A stretch of 64,000 bases of DNA from Smittia aterrima. Its lineage: Eukaryota; Arthropoda; Insecta; Diptera; Chironomidae. The notes beneath the pieces were generated by a model. It was given only the letters and a program-made list of their open reading frames with translations. It was not told the origin of the DNA and searched no databases. How positions within the stretch are numbered: position 1 is the first letter of the stretch; every line of letters starts with the position of its first letter. The stretch is taken from the NCBI GenBank assembly GCA_033063855.1, contig CP093830.1, positions 14,384,854 to 14,448,853 of the forward strand. Reading direction: 5' to 3'. Positions 33,201 through 43,689 of the stretch are shown here, one piece after another. Both the position numbers and the translations under genes were made by a program.

Positions 33201-36200
33201 ATTCTTCAGCAGAGCTTGATTCTTCAGCAGAGCTTGATTCTTCAGCAGAGCTTGATTCTTCAGCAGAACTTGATTCTTCGGCTGAGCTCGATTCTTCAGC
33301 AGAACTTGATTCTTCAGCAGAGCTTGATTCTTCAGCAGAACTTGATTCTTCAGCAGAGCTTGATTCTTCAGCAGAACTTGATTCTTCAGCAGAGCTTGAT
33401 TCTTCAGCAGAACTTGATTCTTCAGCAGAGCTTGATTCTTCAGCAGAGCTTGATTCTTCAGCAGAGCTTGATTCTTCAGCAGAGCTTGATTCTTCAGCAG
33501 AGCTAGATTCTTCAGCAGAGCTAGATTCTTCAGCAGAACTTGATTCTTCAGCAGAGCTTGATTCTTCAGCAGAGCTTGATTCTTCAGCAGAGCTTGATTC
33601 TTCAGCAGAGCTTGATTCTTCAGCAGAGCTTGATTCTTCAGCAGAGCTAGATTCTTCAGCAGAGCTTGATTCTTCAGCAGAGCTTGATTCTACAGCAGAG
33701 CTTGATTCTTCAGCAGAGCTAGATTCTTCAGCAGAGCTAGATTCTTCAGCAGAACTTGATTCTTCAGAAGAACTTGACTCTTCGGCAGAGCTTGATTCTT
33801 CAGCAGAGCTTGATTCTTCAGCAGAGCTTGATTCTTCAGCAGAGCTTGATTCTTCAGCAGAACTTGATTCTTCAGCAGAGCTTGATTCTTCAGCAGAACT
33901 TGATTCTTCAGCAGAACTTGATTCTTCGGCTGAGCTCGATTCTTCAGCAGAACTTGATTCTTCAGCAGAACTTGATTCTTCAGCAGAGCTTGATTCTTCA
34001 GCAGAGCTTGATTCTTCAGCAGAGCTAGATTCTTCAGCAGAACTTGATTCTTCAGCAGAACTAGATTCTTCAGCAGAGCTTGATTCTTCAGCAGAGCTTG
34101 ATTCTTCAGCAGAGCTTGATTCTTCAGCAGAGCTAGATTCTTCAGCAGAACTTGATTCTTCAGCAGAGCTTGATTCTTCAGCAGAGCTTGATTCTTCAGC
34201 AGAGCTTGATTCTTCAGCAGAACCTGATTCTTCAGCAGAGCTTGATTCTTCGGCAGAGCTTGATTCTTCAGCAGAACTTGATTCTTCAGCAGAACTTGAC
34301 TCCTCAGCAGAACTTGATTCTTCAGTAGAGCTTGAATCTGACGGTGAAGATGGGGATTCGCTACTTGGGCTAGATTCTTCAATTGATGAAGATTCTTCAG
34401 CAGAGCTTGATTCTTCAGCAGAACTTGATTCTTCAGCAGAGCTTGATTCTTCAGCAGAACTTGATTCTTCAGCAGAGCTTGATTCTTCAGCAGAACTTGA
34501 TTCTTCGGCTGAGCTTGATTCTTCAGCAGAACTTGATTCTTCAGCAGAGCTTGATTCTTCAGCAGAACTAGATTCTTCAGCAGAGCTTGATTCTTCAGCA
34601 GAACTTGATTCTTCAGCAGAGCTTGATTCTTCAGCAGAGCTTGATTCTTCAGCAGAGCTAGATTCTTCAGCAGAGCTTGATTCTTCAGCAGAGCTTGATT
34701 CTTCAGCAGAGCTTGATTCTTCAGCAGAGCTTGATTCTTCAGCAGAGCTTGATTCTTCAGCAGAGCTTGATTCTTCAGCAGAGCTTGATTCTTCAGCAGA
34801 ACTTGATTCTTCAGCAGAGCTTGATTCTTCAGCAGAACTTGATTCTTCAGCAGAGCTTGATTCTTCAGCAGAACTTGATTCTTCAGCAGAGCTTGATTCT
34901 TCAGCAGAACTTGATTCTTCAGCAGAACTTGATTCTTCAGCAGAGCTTGATTCTTCAGCAGAACTTGATTCTTCAGCAGAACTTGATTCTTCAGCAGAGC
35001 TTGATTCTTCAGCAGAGCTTGATTCTTCAGCAGAGCTTGATTCTTCAGCAGAGCTTGATTCTTCAGCAGAGCTTGATTCTTCAGCAGAACTTGATTCTTC
35101 AGCAGAGCTTGATTCTTCAGCAGAGCTTGATTCTTCAGCAGAGCTTGATTCTTCAGCAGAACTTGATTCTTCAGCAGAGCTTGATTCTTCAGCAGAGCTT
35201 GATTCTTCAGCAGAGCTTGATTCTTCAGCAGAGCTTGATTCTTCAGCAGAACTTGATTCTTCAGCAGAACTTGATTCTTCAGCAGAGCTTGATTCTTCAG
35301 CAGAACTTGATTCTTCAGCAGAGCTTGATTCTTCAGCAGAACTTGATTCTTCAGCAGAGCTTGATTCTTCAGCAGAGCTTGATTCTTCAGCAGAGCTTGA
35401 TTCTTCAGCAGAGCTTGATTCTTCAGCAGAGCTTGATTCTTCAGCAGAGCTTGATTCTTCAGCAGAACTTGATTCTTCAGCAGAACTTGATTCTTCAGCA
35501 GAGCTTGATTCTTCAGCAGAGCTTGATTCTTCAGCAGAGCTTGATTCTTCAGCAGAACTTGATTCTTCAGCAGAACTTGATTCTTCAGCAGAACTTGATT
35601 CTTCAGCAGAACTTGATTCTTCAGCAGAGCTTGATTCTTCAGCAGAACTTGATTCTTCAGCAGAACTTGATTCTTCAGCAGAGCTTGATTCTTCAGCAGA
35701 ACTTGATTCTTCAGCAGAACTTGATTCTTCGGCTGAGCTTGATTCTTCAGCAGAACTTGATTCTTCAGCAGAGCTTGATTCTTCAGCAGAACTTGATTCT
35801 TCAGCAGAGCTTGATTCTTCAGCAGAGCTTGATTCTTCAGCAGAGCTAGATTCTTCAGCAGAGCTTGATTCTTCAGCAGAACTTGATTCTTCAGCAGAGC
35901 TTGATTCTTCAGCAGAGCTCGACTCTTCAGCAGAGCTTGACTCTTCAGCAGAACTTGATTCTTCAGTAGAACTCGATTCTTCGGCAGAACTAGATTCTTC
36001 ACCAGAACTTGATTCTTCAGCAGAGCTTGACTCTTCAGAAGAACTTGATTCTACAGCAGAGCTCGACTCTTCAGCAGAGCTTGATTCTTCAGCAGAGCTC
36101 GACTCTTCAGCAGAACTTGATTCTTCGGCAGAGCTAGACTCTCCAGTGGAGCTTGAATCCGAAGGTGAAGATGGGGATTCGCTACTTGGGCTAGATTCTT

Positions 36201-39200
36201 CAATTGAAGATGATTCGTCGATAGAACTGGATTCTTCAGCAGAACTTGAATCTTCGGCAGAACTTGATTCTTCAGCAGAACTCGATTCTTCGGCAGAACT
36301 AGATTCTTCACCAGAACTTGACTCTTCATCAGAGCTTGATTCTTCAATTGAAGATGATTCGTCGATAGAACTGGATTCTTCAGCAGAACTTGACTCTTCA
36401 GTGGAACTTGATTCTACAGCAGAGCTCGACTCTTCAGCAGAGCTTGATTCTTCAGCAGAGCTTGATTCTTCAGCAGAGCTTGATTCTTCAGCAGAGCTTG
36501 ATTCTTTAGCAGAGCTAGATTCTTCAGCAGAGCTAGATTCTTCAGCAGAGCTTGACTCTTCAGCAGAACTTGATTCTTCAGTAGAACTCGATTCTTCGGC
36601 AGAACTAGATTCTTCACCAGAACTTGATTCTTCAGCAGAGCTTGACTCTTCAGCAGAACTTGATTCTTCAGCAGAGCTCGACTCTTCAGCAGAGCTTGAT
36701 TCTTCAGCAGAGCTCGACTCTTCAGCAGAACTTGATTCTTCAGCAGAACTCGATTCTTCGGCAGAACTAGATTCTTCACCAGAACTTGACTCTTCATCAG
36801 AGCTTGATTCTTCAATTGACGATGATTCTTCGATGGAACTGGATTCTTCAGCAGAACTTGACTCTTCAGTGGAACTTGATTCTTCAGCAGAACTTGACTC
36901 TTCGGCAGAGCTTGATTCTTCAGCAGAACTTGATTCTTCGGCAGAGCTTGATTCTTCAGCAGAACTAGATTCTTCAGCAGAGCTTGACTCCTCGGCAGAG
37001 CTTGATTCTTCAGCAGAACTTGACTCTTCAGCAGAACTTGATTCATCGGCAGAGCTTGATTCTTCGGCAGAACTAGATTCTTCCGCAGAACTGGATTCTT
37101 CAGCAGAACTTGACTCCTCGGCAGAGCTTGATTCTTCAGCAGAACTTGACTCTTCAGCAGAACTTGATTCTTCGGCAGAGCTAGATTCTTCAGCAGAACT
37201 TGATTCTTCGGCAGAGCTTGACTCTTCAGCTGAACTTGACTCTTCAGCTGAACTTGACTCTTCAGCTGATTTTGATTCTTCAGAAGAACTTGACTCTTCA
37301 GCAGAACTTGACTCTTCGTCTGAGCTTGATTCTACAACAGAACTTGATTCTTCAGCAGAGCTTGACTCTTCAGCAGAACTTGAATCCGACGGTGAAGATA
37401 AGGACTCGCTACTTGGGCTAGATTCTATAATTGAAGAGGATTCCTCCGTACTTGGGATAGATTCTTCACTAGAAGGAAGTGACGGAGATTCGCTACTTGG
37501 GCTAGATTCAACACTTGATTCTTCGATAGAGCTTGATTGTTCAGCAGAACTTGATTCTTCAGCAGAGCTTGATACTTCACCAGAGCTTGATTCTTCACCA
37601 GAGCTTGATTCTTCAGCAGAGCTTGATTCCTCAGCAGAACTTGATTCTTCTGAAGAGCTTGATTCTTCGGCAGAACTTGACTCTTCATCAGAACTTGATT
37701 CTTCAGCAGAGCTTGATACTTCACCAGAGCTCGATTCTTCAGCAGAGCTTGATTCTTCCGCAGAGCTTGATTCTTCAGCAGAGCTTGATTCCTCAGCAGA
37801 ACTTGATTCTTCAGCAGAACTTGACTCTTCAGCAGAACTTGATTCTTCAGCAGAGCTTGATTCTTCAGCTGAGCTTGATTCTTCACCAGAACTTGACTCT
37901 TCAGCAGAGCTAGATTCTTCAGCAGAGCTAGATTCTTCAGCTGAACTAGATTCTTCACCAGAACTTGATTCTTCACCAGAACTTGACTCTTCAGCAGAGC
38001 TTGATTCTTCAGCAGAGCTAGATTCTTCAGCAGAGCTAGATTCTTCACCAGAACTAGATTCTTCACCAGAACTTGATTCTTCAGCAGAACTTGATTCTTC
38101 AGCAGAGCTTGATTCTTCAGCAGAGCTAGATTCTTCAGCTGAACTAGATTCTTCACCAGAACTTGACTCTTCAGCAGAGCTAGATTCTTCAGCAGAGCTT
38201 GATTCTTCAGCAGAGCTTGATTCCTCAGCAGAACTTGATTCTTCAGCAGAACTTGACTCTTCAGCAGAACTTGATTCTTGATTTGAGCTCGAGTCCGACG
38301 GTGCAGATGGAGATTCGCTACTTGGACTAGATTCTTCAGCTGAACTCTCATTTGATGTAGATTCTCCTGAATTTGACGATGAGTGTGATGAACCCGACCC
38401 ACCTGCACCTGATGACTCTAATGATTCTTCAGTAGAGCTTGATTCTTCAGCAGAGCTTGATTCTTCAGCAGAACTAGATTCTTCACCAGAGCTTGATTCT
38501 TCAGCTGAACTAGATTCTTCACCAGAACTTGACTCTTCAGCTGAACTAGATTCTTCACCAGAGCTTGATTCTTCAGCTTCAGCTGAACTAGAATCTTCAC
38601 CAGAACTTGACTCTTCAGCTGAACTAGATTCTTCACCAGAGCTTGATTCCTCAGCAGAACTTGACTCTTCAGCAGAACTAGATTCTTCACCAGAGCTTGA
38701 CTCTTCAGCTGAACTAGATTCTTCACCAGAGCTTGATTCTTCAGCAGAACTAGATTCTTCAGCAGAGCTTGATTCCTCAGCAGAACTTGACTCTTCAGCA
38801 GAACTAGATTCTTCACCAGAGCTTGACTCTTCAGCAGAGCTTGATTCTTCAGCTGAACTAGATTCTTCACCAGAACTTGACTCTTCAGCTGAACTAGATT
38901 CTTCACCAGAGCTTGATTCTTCAGCAGAACTAGATTCTTCAGCAGAGCTTGACTCTTCAGCAGAGCTTGATTCTTCAGCTGAACTAGATTCTTCACCAGA
39001 ACTTGACTCTTCAGCAGAACTAGATTCTTCACCAGAGCTTGACTCTTCAGCAGAGCTTGATTCTTCAGCTGAACTAGATTCTTCACCAGAACTTGACTCT
39101 TCAGCTGAACTAGATTCTTCACCAGAGCTTGATTCTTCAGCAGAACTAGATTCTTCAGCAGAGCTTGACTCTTCAGCAGAGCTTGATTCTTCAGCTGAAC

Positions 39201-42097
39201 TAGATTCTTCACCAGAGCTTGACTCTTCAGCAGAGCTTGATTCTTCAGCAGAGCTTGATTCCTCAGCAGAACTTGACTCTTCAGCAGAACTAGATTCTTC
39301 ACCAGAGCTTGACTCTTCAGCAGAGCTTGATTCTTCAGCTGAACTAGATTCTTCACCAGAACTTGACTCTTCAGCAGAACTAGATTCTTCACCAGAGCTT
39401 GACTCTTCAGCAGAGCTTGATTCTTCAGCTGAACTAGATTCTTCACCAGAACTTGACTCTTCAGCTGAACTAGATTCTTCACCAGAGCTTGACTCTTCAG
39501 CAGAGCTTGATTCTTCAGCTGAACTAGATTCTTCACCAGAACTTGACTCTTCAGCTGAACTAGATTCTTCACCAGAACTTGACTCTTCAGCAGAGCTTGA
39601 TTCTTCAGCTGAACTAGATTCTTCACCAGAACTTGACTCTTCAGCAGAGCTAGATTCTTCAGCAGAGCTAGATTCTTCAGCTGAACTAGATTCTTCACCA
39701 GAACTTGACTCTTCAGCTGAACTAGATTCTTCACCAGAGCTTGACTCTTCAGCAGAGCTTGATTCTTCAGCAGAGCTTGATTCCTCAGCAGAACTTGACT
39801 CTTCAGCTGAACTAGATTCTTCACCAGAGCTTGACTCTTCAGCAGAGCTTGATTCTTCAGCAGAGCTTGATTCCTCAACAGAACTTGATTCTTCAGCTGA
39901 ACTAGATTCTTCACCAGAACTTGACTCTTCAGCAGAACTAGATTCTTCACCAGAGCTTGACTTTCAGCAGAACTAGATTCTTCACCAGAGCTTGACTCTT
40001 CAGCAGAGCTTGATTCTTCAGCTGAACTAGATTCTTCACCAGAACTTGATTCTTCAGCTGAACTAGATTCTTCACCAGAACTTGATTCTTCAGCAGAGCT
40101 AGATTCTTCAGCAGAGCTTGATTCTTCAGCAGAGCTAGATTCTTCAGCTGAACTAGATTCTTCACCAGAACTTGATTCTTCAGCTGAACTAGATTCTTCA
40201 CCAGAACTTGACTCTTCAGCAGAGCTAGATTCTTCAGCAGAGCTTGATTCTTCAGCTGAACTAGATTCTTCACCAGAACTTGACTCTTCAGCAGAACTAG
40301 ATTCTTCACCAGAGCTTGACTCTTCAGCAGAGCTTGATTCTTCAGCTGAACTAGATTCTTCACCAGAACTTGACTCTTCAGCTGAACTAGATTCTTCACC
40401 AGAGCTTGACTCTTCAGCAGAGCTTGATTCTTCAGCTGAACTAGATTCTTCACCAGAACTTGATTCTTCAGCAGAGCTTGATTCTTCAGCTGAACTAGAT
40501 TCTTCACCAGAACTTGACTCTTCAGCTGAACTAGATTCTTCAACTGAGCTTGACTCTTCAGCAGAGCTAGATTCTTCAGCTGAACTAGATTCTTCACCAG
40601 AACTTGACTCTTCAGCTGAACTAGATTCTTCACCAGAGCTTGACTCTTCAGCAGAGCTAGATTCTTCAGCTGAACTAGATTCTTCACCAGAACTTGACTC
40701 TTCAGCAGAGCTAGATTCTTCAGCAGAGCTTGATTCTTCAGCTGAGCTTGATTCTTCAGCAGAACTTGACTCTTCGTTACTTGATGGTTCTGATGATTCC
40801 TCTGTACTTGGGCTAGATTCGTCGCTGGAGCTATCGCTTGAAACTGATTCTTCCTCGCTTGATGATGATTCTTCGGATGATGAACTTTCCCATCCAGAAC
40901 TGCTCGATGAGTATCCTGTTGAAAGTATATAGTAATTATTGCGTTTGTATTAAATAAGAACATTCTAAATTTACCAGATTCTGAACTTTCTGCATGCGAT
41001 GAGTCTGTTCAAAGAAAATTACGTTCAGCTTACATTCACTTCAACAAACACTTTTTAATTATTACCATATGAAGGGTTACCATGTGATGGAGTTGTATAT
41101 TTTGTTACAATTCTTCTACGAGTTGTTGATCTGGTAGGACTGAGAAAAATTTAATTTGTTTTCGAATTTTTAAAGTTTTTAATTTAAAAAACTTACTCTC
41201 TTGTTCTCTTTTTTCTGGTACCTGTGCCCTCGACTGATGCAACTTTAGAAATAATAGATGAAATTTTATAAAATTGATTCAAAGCTAATTTTTTTCTTCA
41301 TTATTGACAAAGCTTTCAAATAACATCATAGATATTTAACAACATAACTAGATTCGACACTGAGATTCAAGGAGGTTGCGTTGTTGTTGCTTTTCGTTTT
41401 GTGTGATTCCGTTTCGGAATGAACCAAAATGTATGATTCCGGATTGGAATCATATATTTTGCTCCATTCCGGATTGGAATCAAGCAGAATTTTTTGTTGT
41501 TATGTTAATAAAATTAGTTTTTGATAGAATTATCGTTCTTCGTTATTAAAGCGACGAGATATTTCCCTTGCTGTCGGCTTTAATCTTTCTGTTGTTAAAT
41601 AAGTGATAGCTTTTTGATCTTAAGTCAATTCCCAAACTTCTCCATTGCAACAGGTTTCTTAATCTTCTTAGACATGATTCGCTTGTTCACTTCTTTCAAA
41701 AAAATTCTCAAAAGGTTAGGCAAACTAGTAAAACTTTCATTTTGAATAAATCTTAAAGGGTTTTAGAAAAAACAGCTGAGTTTCTGTTGAACTTCCCCCA
41801 ACCTCCTTGAAACAACAACAACAACCCAAAATGAGGAAAAAAAGCATGCTTGATTCCAATCCGGAATGGAGCAAAATATATGATTCCAATCGGGAATCAT
41901 ACATTTCGGTCCATGCCGAAATGTATTGGCGAAGTGTCGAATCTAGTTATGTTGTTATCTATGATAACATTTTACTATAATGTCATTATTGTCTATCAAT
42001 AATATGATAAGTTTTTTTTTATCAGTCCCGCACGTCAGATTCACAACATACCTAGCACCACGAGGAGCAAAAACGCCAGAAGGAAACTAAATCTCAT
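30203..42097 (-). CDS. Giant secreted Ser/Glu-repeat protein (silk- or glue-like), frame broken once
   Basis: Six exons: 42052-42097, 41197-41242, 41066-41139, 40975-41004, 30432-40915, 30203-30369. All have GT-AG ends, and phases 1, 2, 1, 1, 1 agree. Exon 1 encodes a signal peptide, MRFSFLLAFLLLVVLG. Exons 2-3 give a very basic segment (RKKRTRE, TRSTTRRRIVTK) with a furin-like RKKR. The 10.5 kb exon encodes hundreds of SSAEES/SSGEES hexads with recurring spacers (ESSPSSESPSSPSDSSST). The last exon gives a basic tail with four cysteines (Cx8Cx14CxC). With one missing base restored near 39,962 the protein would be about 3,615 residues. Each hexad carries S-x-E, the consensus of the secretory kinase Fam20C. 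Function is unknown; composition suggests an extracellular phosphoprotein such as silk, glue or matrix. The family was not recognised. Confidence 0.8.
30480..40770 (-). repeat. 18-bp coding tandem repeat array
   Basis: On the plus strand the unit is GATTCTTCAGCAGAGCTT with few variants (AACTT, AACTA, CCAGAA), about 550 copies in all. The unit has no stop in four of six frames. The 30.5-36 kb part is nearly uniform. The 36-40.7 kb part is more varied and rich in the SSGEES form. Unit length is kept throughout except for one 6-bp insertion near 38,580 and the single-base loss near 39,962. Confidence 0.97.
39955..39970 (-). other. Single-base deletion in repeat (frameshift or assembly error)
   Basis: The plus strand reads GAGCTTGACTTTCAGCAG where every other unit has GAGCTTGACTCTTCAGCAG, one base longer. 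The frame from the signal peptide therefore leaves SSAEES here and enters an LLKNQ-type frame that stops at 38418. The downstream SSAEES frame fits the last exon exactly. Confidence 0.9.
41318..41973. mobile_element. MITE-like foldback element in intron 1 of the giant gene
   Basis: About 650 bp with long imperfect terminal inverted repeats (left about 41318-41487, right about 41843-41973). The best-matching block, around ATGATTCCGGATTGGAATCA and TTTGCTCCATTCCGGATT, is nearly identical in inverted copy. Both ends carry ATCATAGATA and ACATAACTAGATTCGACAC. There is no coding potential. It accounts for most of the 809 bp intron; the gene's other introns are about 60 bp. A clear target-site duplication was not seen. 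Confidence 0.7.
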
Positions 42098-42586
42098 CGT
42101 TTATCACTACCGATAACAATTCGAGCTTGTTCCTCAGAGTTAAACTTCAAAACAAAAAACCAAAACTGATTTAAAATTATTTCGAAATTTTTCTGCCATT
42201 TATACCCAACAAGTCGTGACAAAATATTTTCTTGGTAACAAGGAACTTTAAAAAATTACACGATTAATAAGTAAATTAACGACCTATTCGTGAATTCGTT
42301 CAGTCTTACTTAAAAACTTTAAAGTAAAGTCCTTAAAAACTAATGACATTTTCACAAAGCTCCCGTGAACTTTCATGTTTCCTGCAGTTCAAAAAATAAA
42401 TCAGATTTTATTATAAGTAAAACGGGTTTAGTATTTTTTGAAAAAGAAATGGTTAACACACAGGAACTTGAAAACAATTATTGATCCATATTAATTGATT
42501 TTTTTATTCATAGACGATTATTAAGAGGTTAACAAACTTTAAAAATATTTTCGTTTATATTTTGTTACAGACACAAATGTTTGAAT
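42098..42586. other. Promoter and spacer of the giant gene
   Basis: About 0.49 kb between the small secreted gene's stop and the giant gene's start. Besides the TATA box and initiator, nothing else is recognisable. Confidence 0.5.
42198..42204 (-). promoter_or_regulatory. TATA box of the giant repeat gene
   Basis: Minus strand TATAAAT in GGGTATAAATGGC, with an initiator-like TCAGT (42165-42169) about 37 bp downstream and the ATG about 70 bp further. This spacing is a near-classic strong insect promoter. Confidence 0.75.
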
Positions 42587-43153
42587 TTATTTTTTAGCTG
42601 CGGGACGATTATTGGTTATCGTGAAGCTTGATGGCTGACGATAACTTGAGCTTCCAACACGCCTACAAAAATAAATAGTAAAATAAGAATATTTTTCCAC
42701 AAAGAAAAATTACATCCGGTTTGAAGGAAGGGCCCAGGATAAAATTGCTCCGCGTTTCTTTCCATATCCCGAAGCCACTCGTGGATTGTAGGACTTTTGT
42801 TCGTTTGTTACGGTCACACCTTCGTTAGTTATCTCCGCATTTTCCTTATTCATTCTGGAGTCTATGCACAATAAAATTAGTAAAAACGTTTTTTAAACTA
42901 TTAACTAACTAACTCATAAATTGATGATTTCTTTTCTCCAAAGGATCTTCAAATATAATTAGCGGTGCATTGACATCGAGACCTACTATAAAAATTTATC
43001 TATTTTAAATCGAACAAATATTTTCTTCATTTCTTAACCATCAATTAATTCATCAGCGTCTCCATTGAGATAATATCCGTTGGAACAATTTAAAATCGAA
43101 AGAAAAATAAAAATTTCTACGAGAAAAACTTTTAACTTGTTGACTCCAAACAT
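42587..43153 (-). CDS. Small secreted protein, acidic N half and basic C half
   Basis: Exons 43039-43153, 42914-42985, 42714-42861 and 42587-42662, phases 1, 1, 2, encode 136 residues. The family is not recognised. The start MFGVNKLKVFLVEIFIFLSI, followed by LNCSNG, is a signal peptide. The first half of the mature part is acidic (NGDADELIDVGLD, IIFEDPLEKR). The second half is basic and Ser/Asn/Tyr-rich (SGYGKKRGAILSW, NNRPAAKK). No mature cysteine is present. It lies 0.49 kb upstream of the giant repeat gene on the same strand, with a TATA promoter of the same style. A shared tissue is plausible, but this is inference. No single open frame reveals the gene; the model rests on four coherent splice junctions. 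Confidence 0.7.
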
Positions 43154-43193
43154 CTTTACAAAACGCACTGCAGCTTCCAACAGAAATGTCTCT

Positions 43194-43201
43194 TATTTAT
43201 A
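43194..43201 (-). promoter_or_regulatory. TATA box of the small secreted gene
   Basis: Minus strand TATAAATA, 41 bp before the ATG at 43153, which implies a very short 5' UTR with initiation near GCAGTG at about 43,166. Confidence 0.65.
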
Positions 43202-43689
43202 CAAATTTCATAACAGTGGTTCTAAAGTATTCAGTGCGATACTTTTGCCTAAGAAAGTAAAATTTAAAGATTGGGAAGCTCTGCTTTGATGTGCATAATA
43301 TGATGTCAGTAACAGAAACGAAACAAGAATTTTTCTGCAATCGCGCAATAAAGGATATAAAACAGACGCAAATCTTTTATTTTATAAAATCGTTTTATTG
43401 GTAATAATAAGGCAGTGAACATTTCTCTTCTGTTAGGAAAAAATCTATTTTCCTTCGAGATAAATTAAATAAACCGAGAGCTTGAAATTATTTGATAAAG
43501 GAAAGTGTAAACATTAAATTTGATGGAAGCAGTTAAAAACTTATTTCTAATATGCGCTTTTAAAAAGGATTCATTATATTGAGCGAGATTTTAAAAATAT
43601 TTACAAAAGAAAATGACGAGATAGCCTGAAAATAAGATATTTAGAAGTGGAATAAAACACTTGATAGAAAAAAAACGAGAGTTTATGAA
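43202..43689. other. Intergenic between CPAP1-like and small secreted genes
   Basis: 0.49 kb, AT-rich. It probably holds the 3' UTR of the CPAP1-like gene; minus-strand AATAAA-type signals occur near 43,655. No gene seen. Confidence 0.4.

Noticed and set aside
33690..36002. Minus-strand ORF of 770 codons (LLKNQ repeats), and similar ones to 40,963
   Set aside because: One base off the SSAEES frame on the same strand. It fits neither the first nor the last exon.
32195..38281. Plus-strand ORF of 2,028 codons (SSAELD repeats)
   Set aside because: It lacks a signal peptide, unique ends and splice support. It is the antisense shadow of the minus-strand SSAEES exon, whose unique ends, splice phases and TATA box are coherent.
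30480..40770. CRISPR-like array
   Set aside because: Direct tandem 18-bp coding units without unique spacers, in an animal genome.
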